Shown here one piece after another: positions 7,415 through 16,689 of a DNA stretch of 64,000 nucleotides. Source of the stretch: Alphaproteobacteria bacterium (GTDB lineage Bacteria > Pseudomonadota > Alphaproteobacteria > Rs-D84). The notes below the pieces were generated by a model. It did not search any database. It was not told the origin of the DNA and saw only the letters and a list, made by a program, of their open reading frames with translations. Location: assembly GCA_017472065.1 (NCBI GenBank), contig JAFURB010000004.1:55574-119573 (forward strand). Direction: 5' to 3'. The translations under genes and the position numbers were made by a program. Position 1 is the first letter of the stretch, and every line of letters begins with the position of its first letter.

Positions 7415-9031
7415 ATGAGAAAAATAGAAAGTTTATTTATTGGGGTTGGGCTGTGTGCCGTCGTGGCGGTTATTGGCGGTGCATTATTTGTACACACAAC
7501 CAAGCCCACAGAAACAAAAACAACCGCTTTTCCAACAACGCAATATGGTGCGTTCTTGGCCGCGCAACACGCAATATATGTCAACGATTTTGAAAATGCG
7601 GCGCTGTTTTCAAATCAATTAACCAAGACAGAATACACAACCGTTCAAAACACTAAATTCTTGTCAGAGTTCTTAAGCGGGAAAATGCCCCAAGATGCAA
7701 AATTACTAAAAGACGAAAAGGGGCCGGCTGCACGCATTATTTATGATGCACACCTGGTTTCCCAGGACGAGTGGAAGGCATTTCACAATCGTCACAAAAC
7801 CGATAAATCTGCATTATCTGCACCATTTCGTATTTGGTCGGCGATTGCAAATGATTGGCGTACAAACACGTTCAAATTTATAGAAAAATTACCAACAAAC
7901 GATTCTTGGAAATCATTTATTCGTGGCCAGATTTACGCTGAAATGGGCGACATTGACAAGGCAAATATTGAATTCGCCAAGGTTCATCCAGATTTCATGA
8001 ATATAAACGATTATTTGTATTTAATGTCGTTCTATAATCATTTCGAATTATTCGAAGATGCGCGCATATTACACGATGATTTTGTTGCACGGCCCGGCGG
8101 TATGTTCTTGGCAGATTTTGATGAATATCCAAAATGGGAAATGTTTTCAGGATACAAAAATCAATTGGCATTTAGTTTGATTCAATCTGTGTCACATACA
8201 CAAATCATGATGTATTCAGATTTGGCGATGCTGTTTTTAAGATTTGCAGAAGTTACCGCACCAGATTTTAGCAAGAACAATGATGCAATTAATTACTATC
8301 TGGGGCAGTATTTTTATACAAACACCGGCGATTATGTGGCGCATTTTGATAAAATATCCCAATCTTCGCCGTTCAAATTGTTCGCAGAACTACGCATCGC
8401 AGAACGCAGTGGCGATATATCAAGATTAACAAAAATACTGGATGATAATCCGCTGTTTGTGCCGGCAATAAATACCGTCGTTGCCAAATCTGTTAAAAAC
8501 GGCGACAAAAGGGCGGCACTGCGTGTTATCAATCGCGCATTAAAGTCTGATAATATTGGCGACCTGGGCCGTGCGTTTTTTATGAAGATGCGCGCCCAGG
8601 TAAACTATGTATTCGGCGATTTGGATGATGCACAGTCTGATTTGCATGCGGCATCCGATATACTGGGGGCAGATGGTGATATTTTATCATTACAGGCAAA
8701 AATTTGGGCCGCCCAGAATCGCGAAATTGAAAACGCGTATGAATATGCAATGACAATGGTTCGGCAAAATCCATCCGATGTTTTTGCATGGGATACACTG
8801 GGACGCGTTGTTGCCACCCGCGAAGGGGCTGATGCAGCACTGGAATTATTAACTAGGGTAGGGGAAGTATCAAATACATGTTCATCACTGTTTGAAATTA
8901 TGGGTGATTTATATAAACAATTGGACGACTGTGACAATGCGCGCAAGGCATACAAACGCGCAATTGAATTATCAGATGACGGTTTGGTTGTCGTTCCAAA
9001 AATAGAAAGAAAAATAAGGAAATTACAATGA
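7415..9031 (+). CDS. Membrane-anchored TPR-repeat protein
   Basis: A 538-residue protein with an N-terminal membrane anchor or uncleaved signal (about residues 5-27, SLFIGVGLCAVVAVIGGALF) and a long helical-repeat region expected in the periplasm. Recognisable TPR-like units include DIDKANIEFAKVHP in the middle and GDLYKQLDDCDNARKAYKRAIELS near the end. The start MRKIES was chosen because it gives a clean anchor and sits where the -10 predicts transcription to begin; upstream codons overlap rsmG. Its stop overlaps the gpsA start (ATGA), so the two are coupled. A role in envelope assembly or complex scaffolding is possible but not shown. Confidence 0.75.
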   Translation: MRKIESLFIGVGLCAVVAVIGGALFVHTTKPTETKTTAFPTTQYGAFLAAQHAIYVNDFENAALFSNQLTKTEYTTVQNTKFLSEFLSGKMPQDAKLLKDEKGPAARIIYDAHLVSQDEWKAFHNRHKTDKSALSAPFRIWSAIANDWRTNTFKFIEKLPTNDSWKSFIRGQIYAEMGDIDKANIEFAKVHPDFMNINDYLYLMSFYNHFELFEDARILHDDFVARPGGMFLADFDEYPKWEMFSGYKNQLAFSLIQSVSHTQIMMYSDLAMLFLRFAEVTAPDFSKNNDAINYYLGQYFYTNTGDYVAHFDKISQSSPFKLFAELRIAERSGDISRLTKILDDNPLFVPAINTVVAKSVKNGDKRAALRVINRALKSDNIGDLGRAFFMKMRAQVNYVFGDLDDAQSDLHAASDILGADGDILSLQAKIWAAQNREIENAYEYAMTMVRQNPSDVFAWDTLGRVVATREGADAALELLTRVGEVSNTCSSLFEIMGDLYKQLDDCDNARKAYKRAIELSDDGLVVVPKIERKIRKLQ

Positions 9032-9891
9032 AAATATCTGTGATTGGGGCAGGCGCGTGGGGAACTGCGTTGGCTATTGCAGCGGCCCGTGGTGGGTCAG
9101 ATGTTGTTTTGTGGTCATATGATGGGGAATACAAACATTTTGACGGTGTTGAAATGCCTGCAAATATAAGTATTACACCAGACATGTCTAAGATAAATGA
9201 AAGTGATGCATGGCTGATTGTGACACCGGCGGCTTTTTTCCGCGAAACACTGCGTAAGGCACGCGCGTTTTATAATAATCAACCAATTATCATCTGTACC
9301 AAGGGCGCGGAAAGTTCAACCGGCGCGTTTACATCTGAAATGTTGCGTGATGAATTGCCAGAATGCAAAGACAGTGGTGTTTTGTCAGGTCCACAATTCG
9401 CAGCCGAGGTTGCATGTGGCATCCCAACAGGATCAACACTGGCCGGGACAGAAACCGCCATTAAAGTCGGCAAACAAATACTTAACCAACTGTATATCGA
9501 AGAAAGTGACGATGTTATCGGCACCGAAATGTGTGGCATGGGGAAAAATGCAGTCGCACTGATTTGTGGATACAATTCGATTGCATGTCGTGGCGAAAAT
9601 GATCGGGCAATGCTGTTCACACGCGCATGGAACGAAGTGGTTGACCTGGGGATTGCATCAGGTGCAAAGACACGCACATTTTTGCGGTTGTGCGGAATAG
9701 GGGACTTGTTCTTGTCGGCGACATCGGCAACCAGTCGCAATTACGCAGGCGGTATGGCAATTGCGCGTGGCATGCCACCCGCCGGCACAGTTGAAGGCCT
9801 GTTCGCCCTGGGCGGTTTAATTGCACGTGCAAATGCATTAAATGTTCCAACCCCCGTTTTATGTGAAATGCGCGATAAAATGGGACTATAA
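9028..9891 (+). CDS. gpsA: Glycerol-3-phosphate dehydrogenase [NAD(P)+] GpsA
   Basis: Makes sn-glycerol-3-phosphate from dihydroxyacetone phosphate for phospholipid synthesis. The Rossmann motif GAGAWGTALA is at the N terminus, IICTKGAE and SGPQFAAEVA mark the family, and the catalytic Lys is in GMGKNAVALICG. The C-terminal helical domain with GIGDLFLSATSATSRNY is intact. At 287 residues it is shorter than the usual 320-340, mainly through trimming between the first beta strands, where YDGEYKHFDGVEMPANI is compact. It is coupled to the TPR gene by an ATGA overlap and ends at a terminator. Confidence 0.92.
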   Translation: MKISVIGAGAWGTALAIAAARGGSDVVLWSYDGEYKHFDGVEMPANISITPDMSKINESDAWLIVTPAAFFRETLRKARAFYNNQPIIICTKGAESSTGAFTSEMLRDELPECKDSGVLSGPQFAAEVACGIPTGSTLAGTETAIKVGKQILNQLYIEESDDVIGTEMCGMGKNAVALICGYNSIACRGENDRAMLFTRAWNEVVDLGIASGAKTRTFLRLCGIGDLFLSATSATSRNYAGGMAIARGMPPAGTVEGLFALGGLIARANALNVPTPVLCEMRDKMGL

Positions 9892-9900
9892 AAAACAAAT

Positions 9901-9930
9901 AAAAACACCGGCAAATGCCGGTGTTTTTTT
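9901..9930. terminator. Bidirectional terminator between gpsA and mreB
   Basis: ACACCGGCA/TGCCGGTGT hairpin with AA loop, A5 upstream and T7 downstream, between converging genes. Confidence 0.92.
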
Positions 9931-9943
9931 ATGTCTAAAATTA

Positions 9944-11002
<1,059 letters not shown>

Positions 11003-11034
11003 CTAAAATAAGTATTCATAAATATGCTTTCACA

Positions 11035-11063
11035 ACTATAAAACGGGGATTGGCAAAAATCAA
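11035..11063 (-). promoter_or_regulatory. Candidate mreB promoter
   Basis: On the minus strand, TTGATT (11058-11063), 17 nt, TATAGT (11035-11040), about 40 nt upstream of the mreB start. Confidence 0.55.
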
Positions 11064-11083
11064 GATGGCCACATAAAAAAAGT

Positions 11084-11113
11084 TTGACTATTTATTTTAT
11101 GTGATATTATAAG
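11084..11113 (+). promoter_or_regulatory. Candidate rnpA promoter
   Basis: TTGACT (11084-11089), then TATTAT (11105-11110, spacer 15) or TATAAG (11108-11113, spacer 18). The ATG at 11118 is at most 7 nt away, so any leader would be extremely short. Confidence 0.5.
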
Positions 11114-11117
11114 GCGT

Positions 11118-11468
11118 ATGCGAAAGACAATTAAAAATCATAGCGATTTTGCCGTTACACCCGATGATTTATCGGGTATGTCGTCGTACTTTATCGTACG
11201 GGCAAAATATGCAAAATTTCCAAATGACGCGCGTTATGGATTAATTGTAACAAAACGAACATTCAAACATGCCGTGGACCGCAATCGGGCAAAGCGATTA
11301 TTGCGCGACTGGATTCGTTTCCACAATGATATGATGTTGCCTAATATGGACTATATCTTTGTAGCACGTGCGCCAATTTTACGGGCAACGCGTGACGATG
11401 GACGCACCGCCATGCGTAAGGCGTTGCACTGGATAAAAAAAACATATAAAAATGAATCCGAAAAATAA
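11118..11468 (+). CDS. rnpA: Ribonuclease P protein component RnpA
   Basis: Small basic protein that binds RNase P RNA and aids 5' processing of tRNA precursors. The family signature is KHAVDRNRAKRLLRDW (RNR motif), with the preceding ARYGLIVTKRTF strand. It has 116 residues, a normal size. Its 3' end overlaps yidD by 17 nt, the usual rnpA-yidD arrangement. The usual upstream rpmH is missing here: mreB lies upstream on the other strand. yidC is also not downstream. Confidence 0.93.
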   Translation: MRKTIKNHSDFAVTPDDLSGMSSYFIVRAKYAKFPNDARYGLIVTKRTFKHAVDRNRAKRLLRDWIRFHNDMMLPNMDYIFVARAPILRATRDDGRTAMRKALHWIKKTYKNESEK

Positions 11469-11694
11469 TCCATGTATTACAAAGCGGCTGGCGATGGCCA
11501 TGGTACGCATGTATCAGGTATGCATTTCCCCATTTACAGGCGGCCGTGCGGCGTGTCGATTTACCCCAACATGCAGTGAATATACGCGCCAGGCAATTGA
11601 AAAATACGGCACAATCCGTGGTACATACATGGGGTTTAAGCGAATTCTACGATGTCGGCCCGGCGGTGGTTTCGGATATGACCCGGTGCCGTGA
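11452..11694 (+). CDS. yidD: Membrane protein insertion efficiency factor YidD
   Basis: Small membrane-associated protein that assists YidC-dependent insertion. It has 80 residues and carries the three conserved cysteines in CISPFTGGRAACRFTPTCSEY and the RILRCRPGGGFGYDPVP ending. It overlaps the end of rnpA, so translation is coupled. yidC is not in the window; accBC follow from a separate promoter. Confidence 0.94.
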   Translation: MNPKNNPCITKRLAMAMVRMYQVCISPFTGGRAACRFTPTCSEYTRQAIEKYGTIRGTYMGFKRILRCRPGGGFGYDPVP

Positions 11695-11698
11695 TTGC

Positions 11699-11726
11699 TT
11701 GACAAGTGGATACATTGTGATAAAAT
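11699..11726 (+). promoter_or_regulatory. Promoter of accBC
   Basis: Perfect TTGACA (11699-11704), 16-nt spacer ending in TGTGA (extended -10-like), TAAAAT (11721-11726). The leader to accB is about 35 nt and contains an AAGGA ribosome site. Confidence 0.65.
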
Positions 11727-11766
11727 TTAAGGATGCGATAAGAAAATATATAAAAGGATTTATAAA

Positions 11767-12204
11767 ATGTCATTTCGTGCAACCGTGGAATCTATGTCGA
11801 AAATCATGGATGACATGGGGATTACTGAATTAAACCTGGAACGTCAGTTTTTATTTGGACTGTATCGTAAACATATTCATTTATCAAAACAACAAGCCAC
11901 AGCGGTTGCTGTATCTGCGCCAACATTATCAGATAAAAAAATCGGTGGTGCATCAGAAACTAAAATCAATGGATACGCATTAAAATCGCCAATGGTGGGT
12001 GTTGTATATCTGGCACCAGAACCAGGCGCAAAACCATTTGTAACCGTTGGCACATCGGTCAAAGCAGGGGACACAGTTGCACTGGTCGAAGCGATGAAAA
12101 CATTTAACCCAATCAAATCTGACAAAGATGGTGTTGTAAAAGAAATCTTGGTCACAGATGCGGCGGCGGTTGAATTTGACCAACCTTTAATTGTTATTGA
12201 ATAA
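11767..12204 (+). CDS. accB: Biotin carboxyl carrier protein of acetyl-CoA carboxylase, AccB
   Basis: Carries biotin between the biotin carboxylase and the carboxyltransferase in malonyl-CoA synthesis. The biotinylation motif [10 protein letters not shown] lies in the C-terminal domain, with the biotin-accepting Lys at about residue 110. A short linker of Ala/Ser residues separates it from an N-terminal helix region ([18 protein letters not shown]). It has 145 residues, a normal size. It is first in an accB-accC operon from its own promoter, and accC starts one base after the stop. Confidence 0.94.
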   Translation: MSFRATVESMSKIMDDMGITELNLERQFLFGLYRKHIHLSKQQATAVAVSAPTLSDKKIGGASETKINGYALKSPMVGVVYLAPEPGAKPFVTVGTSVKAGDTVALVEAMKTFNPIKSDKDGVVKEILVTDAAAVEFDQPLIVIE

Positions 12205-12205
12205 T

Positions 12206-13555
12206 ATGTCACAAATTAAAAAAGTTTTAATTGCCAATCGTGGTGAAATTGCCCTGCGTATTATTCGCGCGTGTCGCGATATGGGTATTCGTACGGTTGC
12301 GGTTTATTCAACCGCAGACAGGGACGCAATGCATGTACAATTGGCCGATGAATCTGTGTGTATTGGACCAGCGGCGGTTCGTGATTCATATCTGAACGAA
12401 TCTGCGATTTTGACGGCGGCGTTATTGACCAACGCAGATGCAATTCATCCAGGATATGGATTTTTATCTGAACGCGCAGACTTTGCACGCAAGGTTGAAC
12501 AGCATAAAATGATTTGGATTGGCCCGTCACCTGATATGATTGAAAAAATGGGGGACAAGGTTAATGCAAAGCGTACTGCAATTGAATGTGGTTTGCCGGT
12601 GGTGCCGGGTTCTGATGGCGCGATTACAAGTCTGGAACACGCAATTGAATGTGCACAGAAAATTGGATATCCCGTTATGTTAAAGGCCGCCGCAGGTGGC
12701 GGTGGACGCGGTATGCGCGCAATCATGTCACAAGACGACATGGCAGAAGCATATCAATTAACCAAGAACGAGGCACAATCTGCATTTGGCGATGATACAC
12801 TGTATATGGAAAAACTGTTAACGCATCCGCGCCATATTGAATTTCAGGTCTTGGGCGATACACATGGCAATGTTGTGATATTTGGTGAACGCGACTGTTC
12901 ATTACAGCGCCGCAATCAGAAAGTTATGGAAGAGTGTCCTGCGGCAATATTAACCCAGAAACAGCGCGACGATATGATAGAGGTGTGTAAGTCCGCCGCC
13001 AAGAAAATGGGATATACAAATGCCGGTACATTTGAATTTATGTTCGAAGATGGTAAATTCTATTTTCTTGAAATGAATACCAGATTACAGGTTGAACATC
13101 CAGTTACAGAAATGGTGTATGGGGTTGACCTGGTGCGTGAACAAATCCGTATTGCAGCCGGCGAAAAATTAGGATACAACCAATCAAATGTTATTCCAAA
13201 CGGACACGCAATCGAATTTCGTATCAATGCCGAAGATCCAGATACATTTATCCCAAATCCGGGTAAAATTACATTGTATGCACCGGCGGGTGGCATGGGT
13301 GTTCGCGTGGACAGTGCGGTCTATACCGGATACACAATCCCGGCGACATATGATTCTATGATTGCCAAACTAATTGTGCATGCGCCAAATCGTCCAGCAT
13401 GTATTATGCGTGCGGCACGCGCATTGGATGAATTTGTTATCGAAGGGGTTAAAACAACAATCCCGTTGCAACAAAAGTTATTGGCCAACAAAGATGTTAA
13501 ACAGTTAAACTTTGATAACAAATGGCTGGAAGCATTTTTGAAAAAAGACGAATAA
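12206..13555 (+). CDS. accC: Biotin carboxylase AccC
   Basis: ATP-dependent carboxylation of biotin on AccB. The ATP-grasp fold is evident: N-terminal [22 protein letters not shown], the glycine-rich [12 protein letters not shown] loop, the HIEFQVLGD strand, [16 protein letters not shown] at the active site, and EFRINAEDP. It has 450 residues, the expected length. The start at 12206 sits one base after the accB stop; codons a little upstream are also open but lie inside accB and add nothing conserved. Confidence 0.96.
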   Translation: MSQIKKVLIANRGEIALRIIRACRDMGIRTVAVYSTADRDAMHVQLADESVCIGPAAVRDSYLNESAILTAALLTNADAIHPGYGFLSERADFARKVEQHKMIWIGPSPDMIEKMGDKVNAKRTAIECGLPVVPGSDGAITSLEHAIECAQKIGYPVMLKAAAGGGGRGMRAIMSQDDMAEAYQLTKNEAQSAFGDDTLYMEKLLTHPRHIEFQVLGDTHGNVVIFGERDCSLQRRNQKVMEECPAAILTQKQRDDMIEVCKSAAKKMGYTNAGTFEFMFEDGKFYFLEMNTRLQVEHPVTEMVYGVDLVREQIRIAAGEKLGYNQSNVIPNGHAIEFRINAEDPDTFIPNPGKITLYAPAGGMGVRVDSAVYTGYTIPATYDSMIAKLIVHAPNRPACIMRAARALDEFVIEGVKTTIPLQQKLLANKDVKQLNFDNKWLEAFLKKDE

Positions 13556-13556
13556 T

Positions 13557-13586
13557 AAAATGCCGGTATTTACCGGTGTTTTTTTA
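13557..13586. terminator. Terminator between accC and the XRE-like gene
   Basis: Imperfect member of the terminator family, with inner stem CCGGTA/TACCGG and TT loop followed by T7. The stop codon of the converging minus-strand gene lies in the T-run. Confidence 0.75.
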
Positions 13587-13778
13587 ATTTTTTGGCATTG
13601 AATCAAATGGGTATTCCATCGCAATAACCAGCGATATTTTTTGGTATATATTTAGTGGCCCACCATGCGCGATTATATGTTTATATTTGGATTCAGTTAC
13701 ACACAAAATATTACACATATCAATAATCGTATATCCGCGCAGTTTTCGCATATATTCTATTTCCTGGCCAAATGTCAT
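13584..13778 (-). CDS. Small XRE-like helix-turn-helix protein
   Basis: A 64-residue protein resembling the HTH half of XRE/Cro-type regulators: FGQEIEYMRKLRGYTIIDMCNIL fits helices 1-2 and VTESKYKHI the turn and recognition helix. Similarity is weak, so DNA binding is an inference. A good ribosome site (AAGGGGAA) lies 7 nt before the ATG. Directly upstream, about 25 nt away, is the terminator of a structured leader RNA on the same strand (13804-14015), which makes attenuation control of this gene plausible. It converges with accC. Confidence 0.55.
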   Translation of the reverse strand: MTFGQEIEYMRKLRGYTIIDMCNILCVTESKYKHIIAHGGPLNIYQKISLVIAMEYPFDSMPKN

Positions 13779-13803
13779 GATTATTCCCCTTTTTTGTGCA
13801 AGT

Positions 13804-14015
13804 AAAAACCACCACTTTTACAGGGGTGGTCGGGTGTGCTCAAAATCATACAACAAATGATCTCGCTGCTTTTGGTAAAACCTATTTTATAACAGCGAAC
13901 ACCCGACCAGGGTCAGGTAAACGATGCGAAAAACATTCGCAACATATTACGACGCAATTCGCATCGTGTTGTATGGGTCTTGAGCGACCCGAACCCACAT
14001 CCCTGTGGATTCTAT
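13804..14015 (-). ncRNA. Structured leader RNA, copy 1 (homologue at 63.5-63.7 kb)
   Basis: Read 5' to 3' on the minus strand: hairpin CCACA-GGGA-UGUGG (GNRA-type loop, 14008-13995); hairpin GGGUC/GACCC (13990-13975); a 9-bp arm CGATGCGAA/TTCGCATCG (13966-13922); a long closing stem GGTCGGGTGT (13908-13899) with ACACCCGACC (13837-13828). The closing stem encloses an arm TCGCTG/CAGCGA containing ATAAAATA and a small ATCAT/ATGAT hairpin. Last comes a terminator, ACCACC/GGTGGT plus T5 (13830-13804). The terminator 5' arm shares 3 nt with the closing stem. Copy 2 has the same order of elements with base-pair-preserving differences. Function unknown; a cis-acting switch or a discrete small RNA both fit. 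Confidence 0.7.
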
Positions 14016-14018
14016 GTT

Positions 14019-14048
14019 AGTATAAACTAATAAAACACCAAAATCCAA
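14019..14048 (-). promoter_or_regulatory. Promoter of leader RNA copy 1
   Basis: Minus strand TTGGAT (14043-14048), 18 nt, TATACT (14019-14024). Predicted transcription start is a few bases before the conserved 5' hairpin. Confidence 0.55.
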
Positions 14049-14088
14049 CACAAAATCAATATCACTGCGTGGCAATAAATATTTATTA

Positions 14089-14117
14089 TTTGCAATTGGC
14101 AAAATGTCTGTTATAAT
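14089..14117 (+). promoter_or_regulatory. Promoter of the tRNA-Val locus
   Basis: Consensus -10 TATAAT (14112-14117), with a weak -35 TTTGCA (14089-14094, spacer 17). A TTGGCAAAA block sits 10 nt before the -10, as also upstream of fabD. Confidence 0.55.
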
Positions 14118-14130
14118 CAGTGGGCTTTGC

Positions 14131-14204
14131 GGGTGGTTAGCTCAGTTGGTGAGCCGCGTTACCTTGACATCGTAAAGGTCGTCGGTTTCACGGACATAAC
14201 ACCC
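14131..14204 (+). pseudogene. Decayed tRNA-Val(GAC) copy
   Basis: The first 20 bases and the anticodon loop (TTGACAT, then CGTAAAGGTCGT) match the intact tRNA-Val that follows 15 nt later. The D arm is altered (GTGAGCCGCG instead of TTAGAGCG), the anticodon stem has a C-C mismatch, the T arm is destroyed (GGTTTCACGG instead of GGTTCGAGTCC), the acceptor 3' side reads AACACCC, and no CCA follows. It lies between the promoter and the functional copy, so it is probably transcribed as a spacer of the precursor. Confidence 0.7.
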
Positions 14205-14219
14205 CCGAAGAACAGTTTT

Positions 14220-14296
14220 GGGTGGTTAGCTCAGTTGGTTAGAGCGTTACGTTGACATCGTAAAGGTCGTTGGTTCGAGTCCAATACCACCCACCA
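14220..14296 (+). tRNA. tRNA-Val(GAC)
   Basis: 77 nt with encoded CCA. Acceptor GGGTGGT pairs with ACCACCC; D arm GCTC/GAGC; anticodon stem TTACG/CGTAA with loop TTGACAT, anticodon GAC; T arm GTTGG TTCGAGT CCAAT. A terminator follows. Confidence 0.96.
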
Positions 14297-14304
14297 GATT
14301 TTAT

Positions 14305-14335
14305 AAAAAAACACCGGCATTTGCCGGCGTTTTTA
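14305..14335. terminator. Terminator between tRNA-Val and the BamB-like gene
   Basis: CCGGCA-TT-TGCCGG hairpin with one mismatch in the outer stem, flanked by A-rich and T5 tracts. The end of the minus-strand gene overlaps it. Confidence 0.85.
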
Positions 14336-15052
14336 TTTTCCATTTTTTGCATTAAATTTTTGTTTGCCAACGGTCACAAACTGGTCGGCATATGTTGTTT
14401 TTTGGATTTCTTTGACCGGCGATGTCCAATACACCGCGCCATCAGTTAAACGAACCGCATATAAATTTTTATCTGCGCCAACAACAAATGCCGCATCGCC
14501 CACAATTGTAAATGGGGCGGCAACACTGATATTAACACACCATTTTTTTACACCAGATGTGGCATTAACACAACAAAACGCATCCCCCAGACCACCGACA
14601 TAAACCGAATTGTCACGAACAATTGGCATGGCCACAATGTCCAGAACAGATGCGCCACCGGTCAGGTTACTGGCCCGATAAATATCGGCAATCCACATTA
14701 TTTTGCGTGTTTTTGGTTCTATTTTCACCAATTCACCCGTTGTTAATCCGGCATATACATATTTGCCAGCGCACACAGGGGCAATTTCTGCATCAACAGA
14801 ATTGGTTGTTGGAAAACCACTGAAAATCTTGCGATTATTGGACCAGATTGTGTTAGATTTATCACGGGTATACGGACAATCAATCGCCGGCATTGAATAC
14901 GCCACATCCGGCAGGTTTTCAATCTGGGTCCCCAGAACCGTTACCGATGATGTGTCAAATATCGCCGTGCGTGTTCCTGGCAAAATCGGGTCGTGTTTGT
15001 CACATGCCGATAATGCCAAAACCGATAAAATCCCCAGCAGTGTCCGTTTCAT
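14333..15052 (-). CDS. BamB-like PQQ-repeat lipoprotein, short
   Basis: Predicted outer-membrane lipoprotein: MKRTLLGILSVLALSAC has a signal peptide ending in the lipobox LSAC, with the lipidated Cys at residue 17. The mature part has beta-propeller blades of the PQQ/BamB type, for example VYAGLTTGELVKIEPKTRKIMW, VYVGGLGDAFCCVNATSGVKKWC and LYAVRLTDGAVYW. BamB helps the BAM complex insert beta-barrels. At 239 residues it is far shorter than BamB (about 390), so only a half propeller is present or it is a divergent relative. It follows the YfgM-like gene by 10 nt, the classic yfgM-bamB pairing, which supports the assignment. Confidence 0.7.
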   Translation of the reverse strand: MKRTLLGILSVLALSACDKHDPILPGTRTAIFDTSSVTVLGTQIENLPDVAYSMPAIDCPYTRDKSNTIWSNNRKIFSGFPTTNSVDAEIAPVCAGKYVYAGLTTGELVKIEPKTRKIMWIADIYRASNLTGGASVLDIVAMPIVRDNSVYVGGLGDAFCCVNATSGVKKWCVNISVAAPFTIVGDAAFVVGADKNLYAVRLTDGAVYWTSPVKEIQKTTYADQFVTVGKQKFNAKNGK

Positions 15053-15062
15053 GTCACAAGCC

Positions 15063-15716
15063 TTAGCGCAAAGTGGTGGCTGTACCAACAATTGATGCCG
15101 GTGCATCTTTGTCGTTCAAGATTTTATCCAACCATTTGTTGGCCGCGTCACGATTGCCGTCTGCTAAATATTTCTGGGCGATTGTCAATGACGCGGTGTA
15201 ATAAAATGGCGAGTTCTTTGTATCCAAATCAGCCAGATATTTTTCAACATCTGTGGCACTCATATCATCGCCACGCGCATTTACAACATGCAAACGGGCC
15301 AGGTCACGAAAATCACGCGTATTGCCATCTTCGGCCAGGCGTTCTAACTTTTTCACATCTGCATCCAGCAAGTATGACTGGAACAGTGCCAGGTCCGCCG
15401 TCGCACCCGATGCATCATCGGCAAAACGCGCCAGGTTATTTGCATCAATGCTTGCCAATGCTTCTTCGTACATTTCGGCGGTATGCATTTTCTGGGCTGC
15501 GATATGACGCGCACCAATCTGGAAACCAGTCGCAATAATCATTATTACCAATGCCGCCGCAACCAAGTGACGATAATATTTCTTAATAAATTTTAATGTT
15601 TTTTCGTTATTGACATCTTCCCACACTTCACGATACAGGGCGTCTTCGGCATATTCCTGGCGTGTTTTTTTATGTTTTGGGGCGACTTTCTGATTTCTTG
15701 ATAAGATTGATGACAT
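15063..15716 (-). CDS. YfgM-like membrane-anchored TPR protein
   Basis: A 217-residue protein with a cytoplasmic N terminus (about 45 residues, including the VWEDVNNEKTLKFIKKYYRHL helix), one TM helix (LVAAALVIMIIATGFQIGA) and a periplasmic helical domain of the TPR_21/YfgM type. YfgM works with PpiD near the Sec translocon in E. coli. The start at 15716 has an AGGAG ribosome site 7-8 nt upstream. It is first in an operon with the BamB-like gene and divergent from rpoH by 55 nt. Confidence 0.72.
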   Translation of the reverse strand: MSSILSRNQKVAPKHKKTRQEYAEDALYREVWEDVNNEKTLKFIKKYYRHLVAAALVIMIIATGFQIGARHIAAQKMHTAEMYEEALASIDANNLARFADDASGATADLALFQSYLLDADVKKLERLAEDGNTRDFRDLARLHVVNARGDDMSATDVEKYLADLDTKNSPFYYTASLTIAQKYLADGNRDAANKWLDKILNDKDAPASIVGTATTLR

Positions 15717-15735
15717 TTTTATAAATCTCCTGTGC

Positions 15736-15762
15736 TTGATAATTGTTGAATTATGATATACT
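15736..15762 (+). promoter_or_regulatory. Candidate rpoH promoter
   Basis: TTGATA (15736-15741), 15 nt, TATACT (15757-15762); the rpoH ATG is at 15772 with no Shine-Dalgarno, so the leader would be only a few bases. A second -10-like TATAAA overlaps at 15762-15767. Confidence 0.4.
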
Positions 15763-15771
15763 ATAAAAGTT

Positions 15772-16683
15772 ATGAAAAAGCAAATCAAGAACGCTTTACC
15801 GGTACAAACAAATACTTCATTGGTGGCCGCCCGTGGGGTCAGTGACGAATCAGGATTGGCGCAATACATTCAAACCGTGCAGAAAATTCCAATCTTGACC
15901 GCCGAAGAAGAATATGAATACGCCACACAATGGGTGAAAAATCATGACCAAAATGCCGGGGAAAAATTAGTGGCATCACACTTGCGGATGGTGGTATCGG
16001 TGGCGTATGATTTCAAAAACTATGGTATTCCGGTCGGCGATTTAATTGCCAGTGGTAATATGGGCCTGATGCAGGCGTTACAGAAATTCGACCCAGAAAA
16101 AGGTTTTAGATTTTCGACATACGCAATGTTCTGGGTGCGGGCAGAAATTTATGAAACAATCCTGAACAACTGGTCAATTGTGAAAATTGGAACATCTGCA
16201 AATCAAAAACGCGTGTTCTTTAACCTGGCGCGAGCAAAACGCGCGCTGGGCATTATGGACAACAATCTTAGCGATGACCAGACCAAACAAATCGCAGAGT
16301 ATCTGGCCGTGCCGGAAAACGATGTAAAGCGTATGGCAACACGGGTTGGGGCGCGCGATGTTTCACTGAATGCGCCGGCACACACCGGCGACGAAGGTTC
16401 AACAGATATCTTATCTAATCTGCCAGACAATCGATCAAACATCGAAGATTCGTTGGAACGAATTGAATTTCGTCGGCGCGGATATGAAATGTTGCGTAAA
16501 CATCTGGATGCGTTGCCAGAACGCGACCGCGAAATATTAAAGGCACGCAGATTGTCTGATCCGGTGGCAACACTGGAATCACTATCACAAAAATACGGAA
16601 TTTCACGCGAACGCGTGCGACAGATTGAAGAACGCGCGTATAAAAAACTGCGCGATGCGATATTAAAAGAAGCCCAAGGGTAA
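15772..16683 (+). CDS. rpoH: RNA polymerase heat-shock sigma factor RpoH (sigma-32)
   Basis: A 303-residue sigma-70 family protein. Region 2 shows HLRMVVSVAYDFKNYGIPVGDLIASGNMGLMQAL and FSTYAMFWVRAEIYETIL. The RpoH box QKRVFFNLARAKRALG distinguishes it from RpoD. Region 4 has the HTH LESLSQKYGISRERVRQIEERAYKKLR. It directs transcription of chaperone and protease genes on heat or folding stress. It lies 6 nt upstream of a porin gene, so the two may be co-transcribed. Confidence 0.93.
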   Translation: MKKQIKNALPVQTNTSLVAARGVSDESGLAQYIQTVQKIPILTAEEEYEYATQWVKNHDQNAGEKLVASHLRMVVSVAYDFKNYGIPVGDLIASGNMGLMQALQKFDPEKGFRFSTYAMFWVRAEIYETILNNWSIVKIGTSANQKRVFFNLARAKRALGIMDNNLSDDQTKQIAEYLAVPENDVKRMATRVGARDVSLNAPAHTGDEGSTDILSNLPDNRSNIEDSLERIEFRRRGYEMLRKHLDALPERDREILKARRLSDPVATLESLSQKYGISRERVRQIEERAYKKLRDAILKEAQG

Positions 16684-16689
16684 TCGAAT

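Noticed and set aside
13779..14130. CRISPR-like repeat array
   Set aside because: Repeated segments here are inverted partners of RNA stems; no regularly spaced direct repeats or cas genes occur anywhere in the window.
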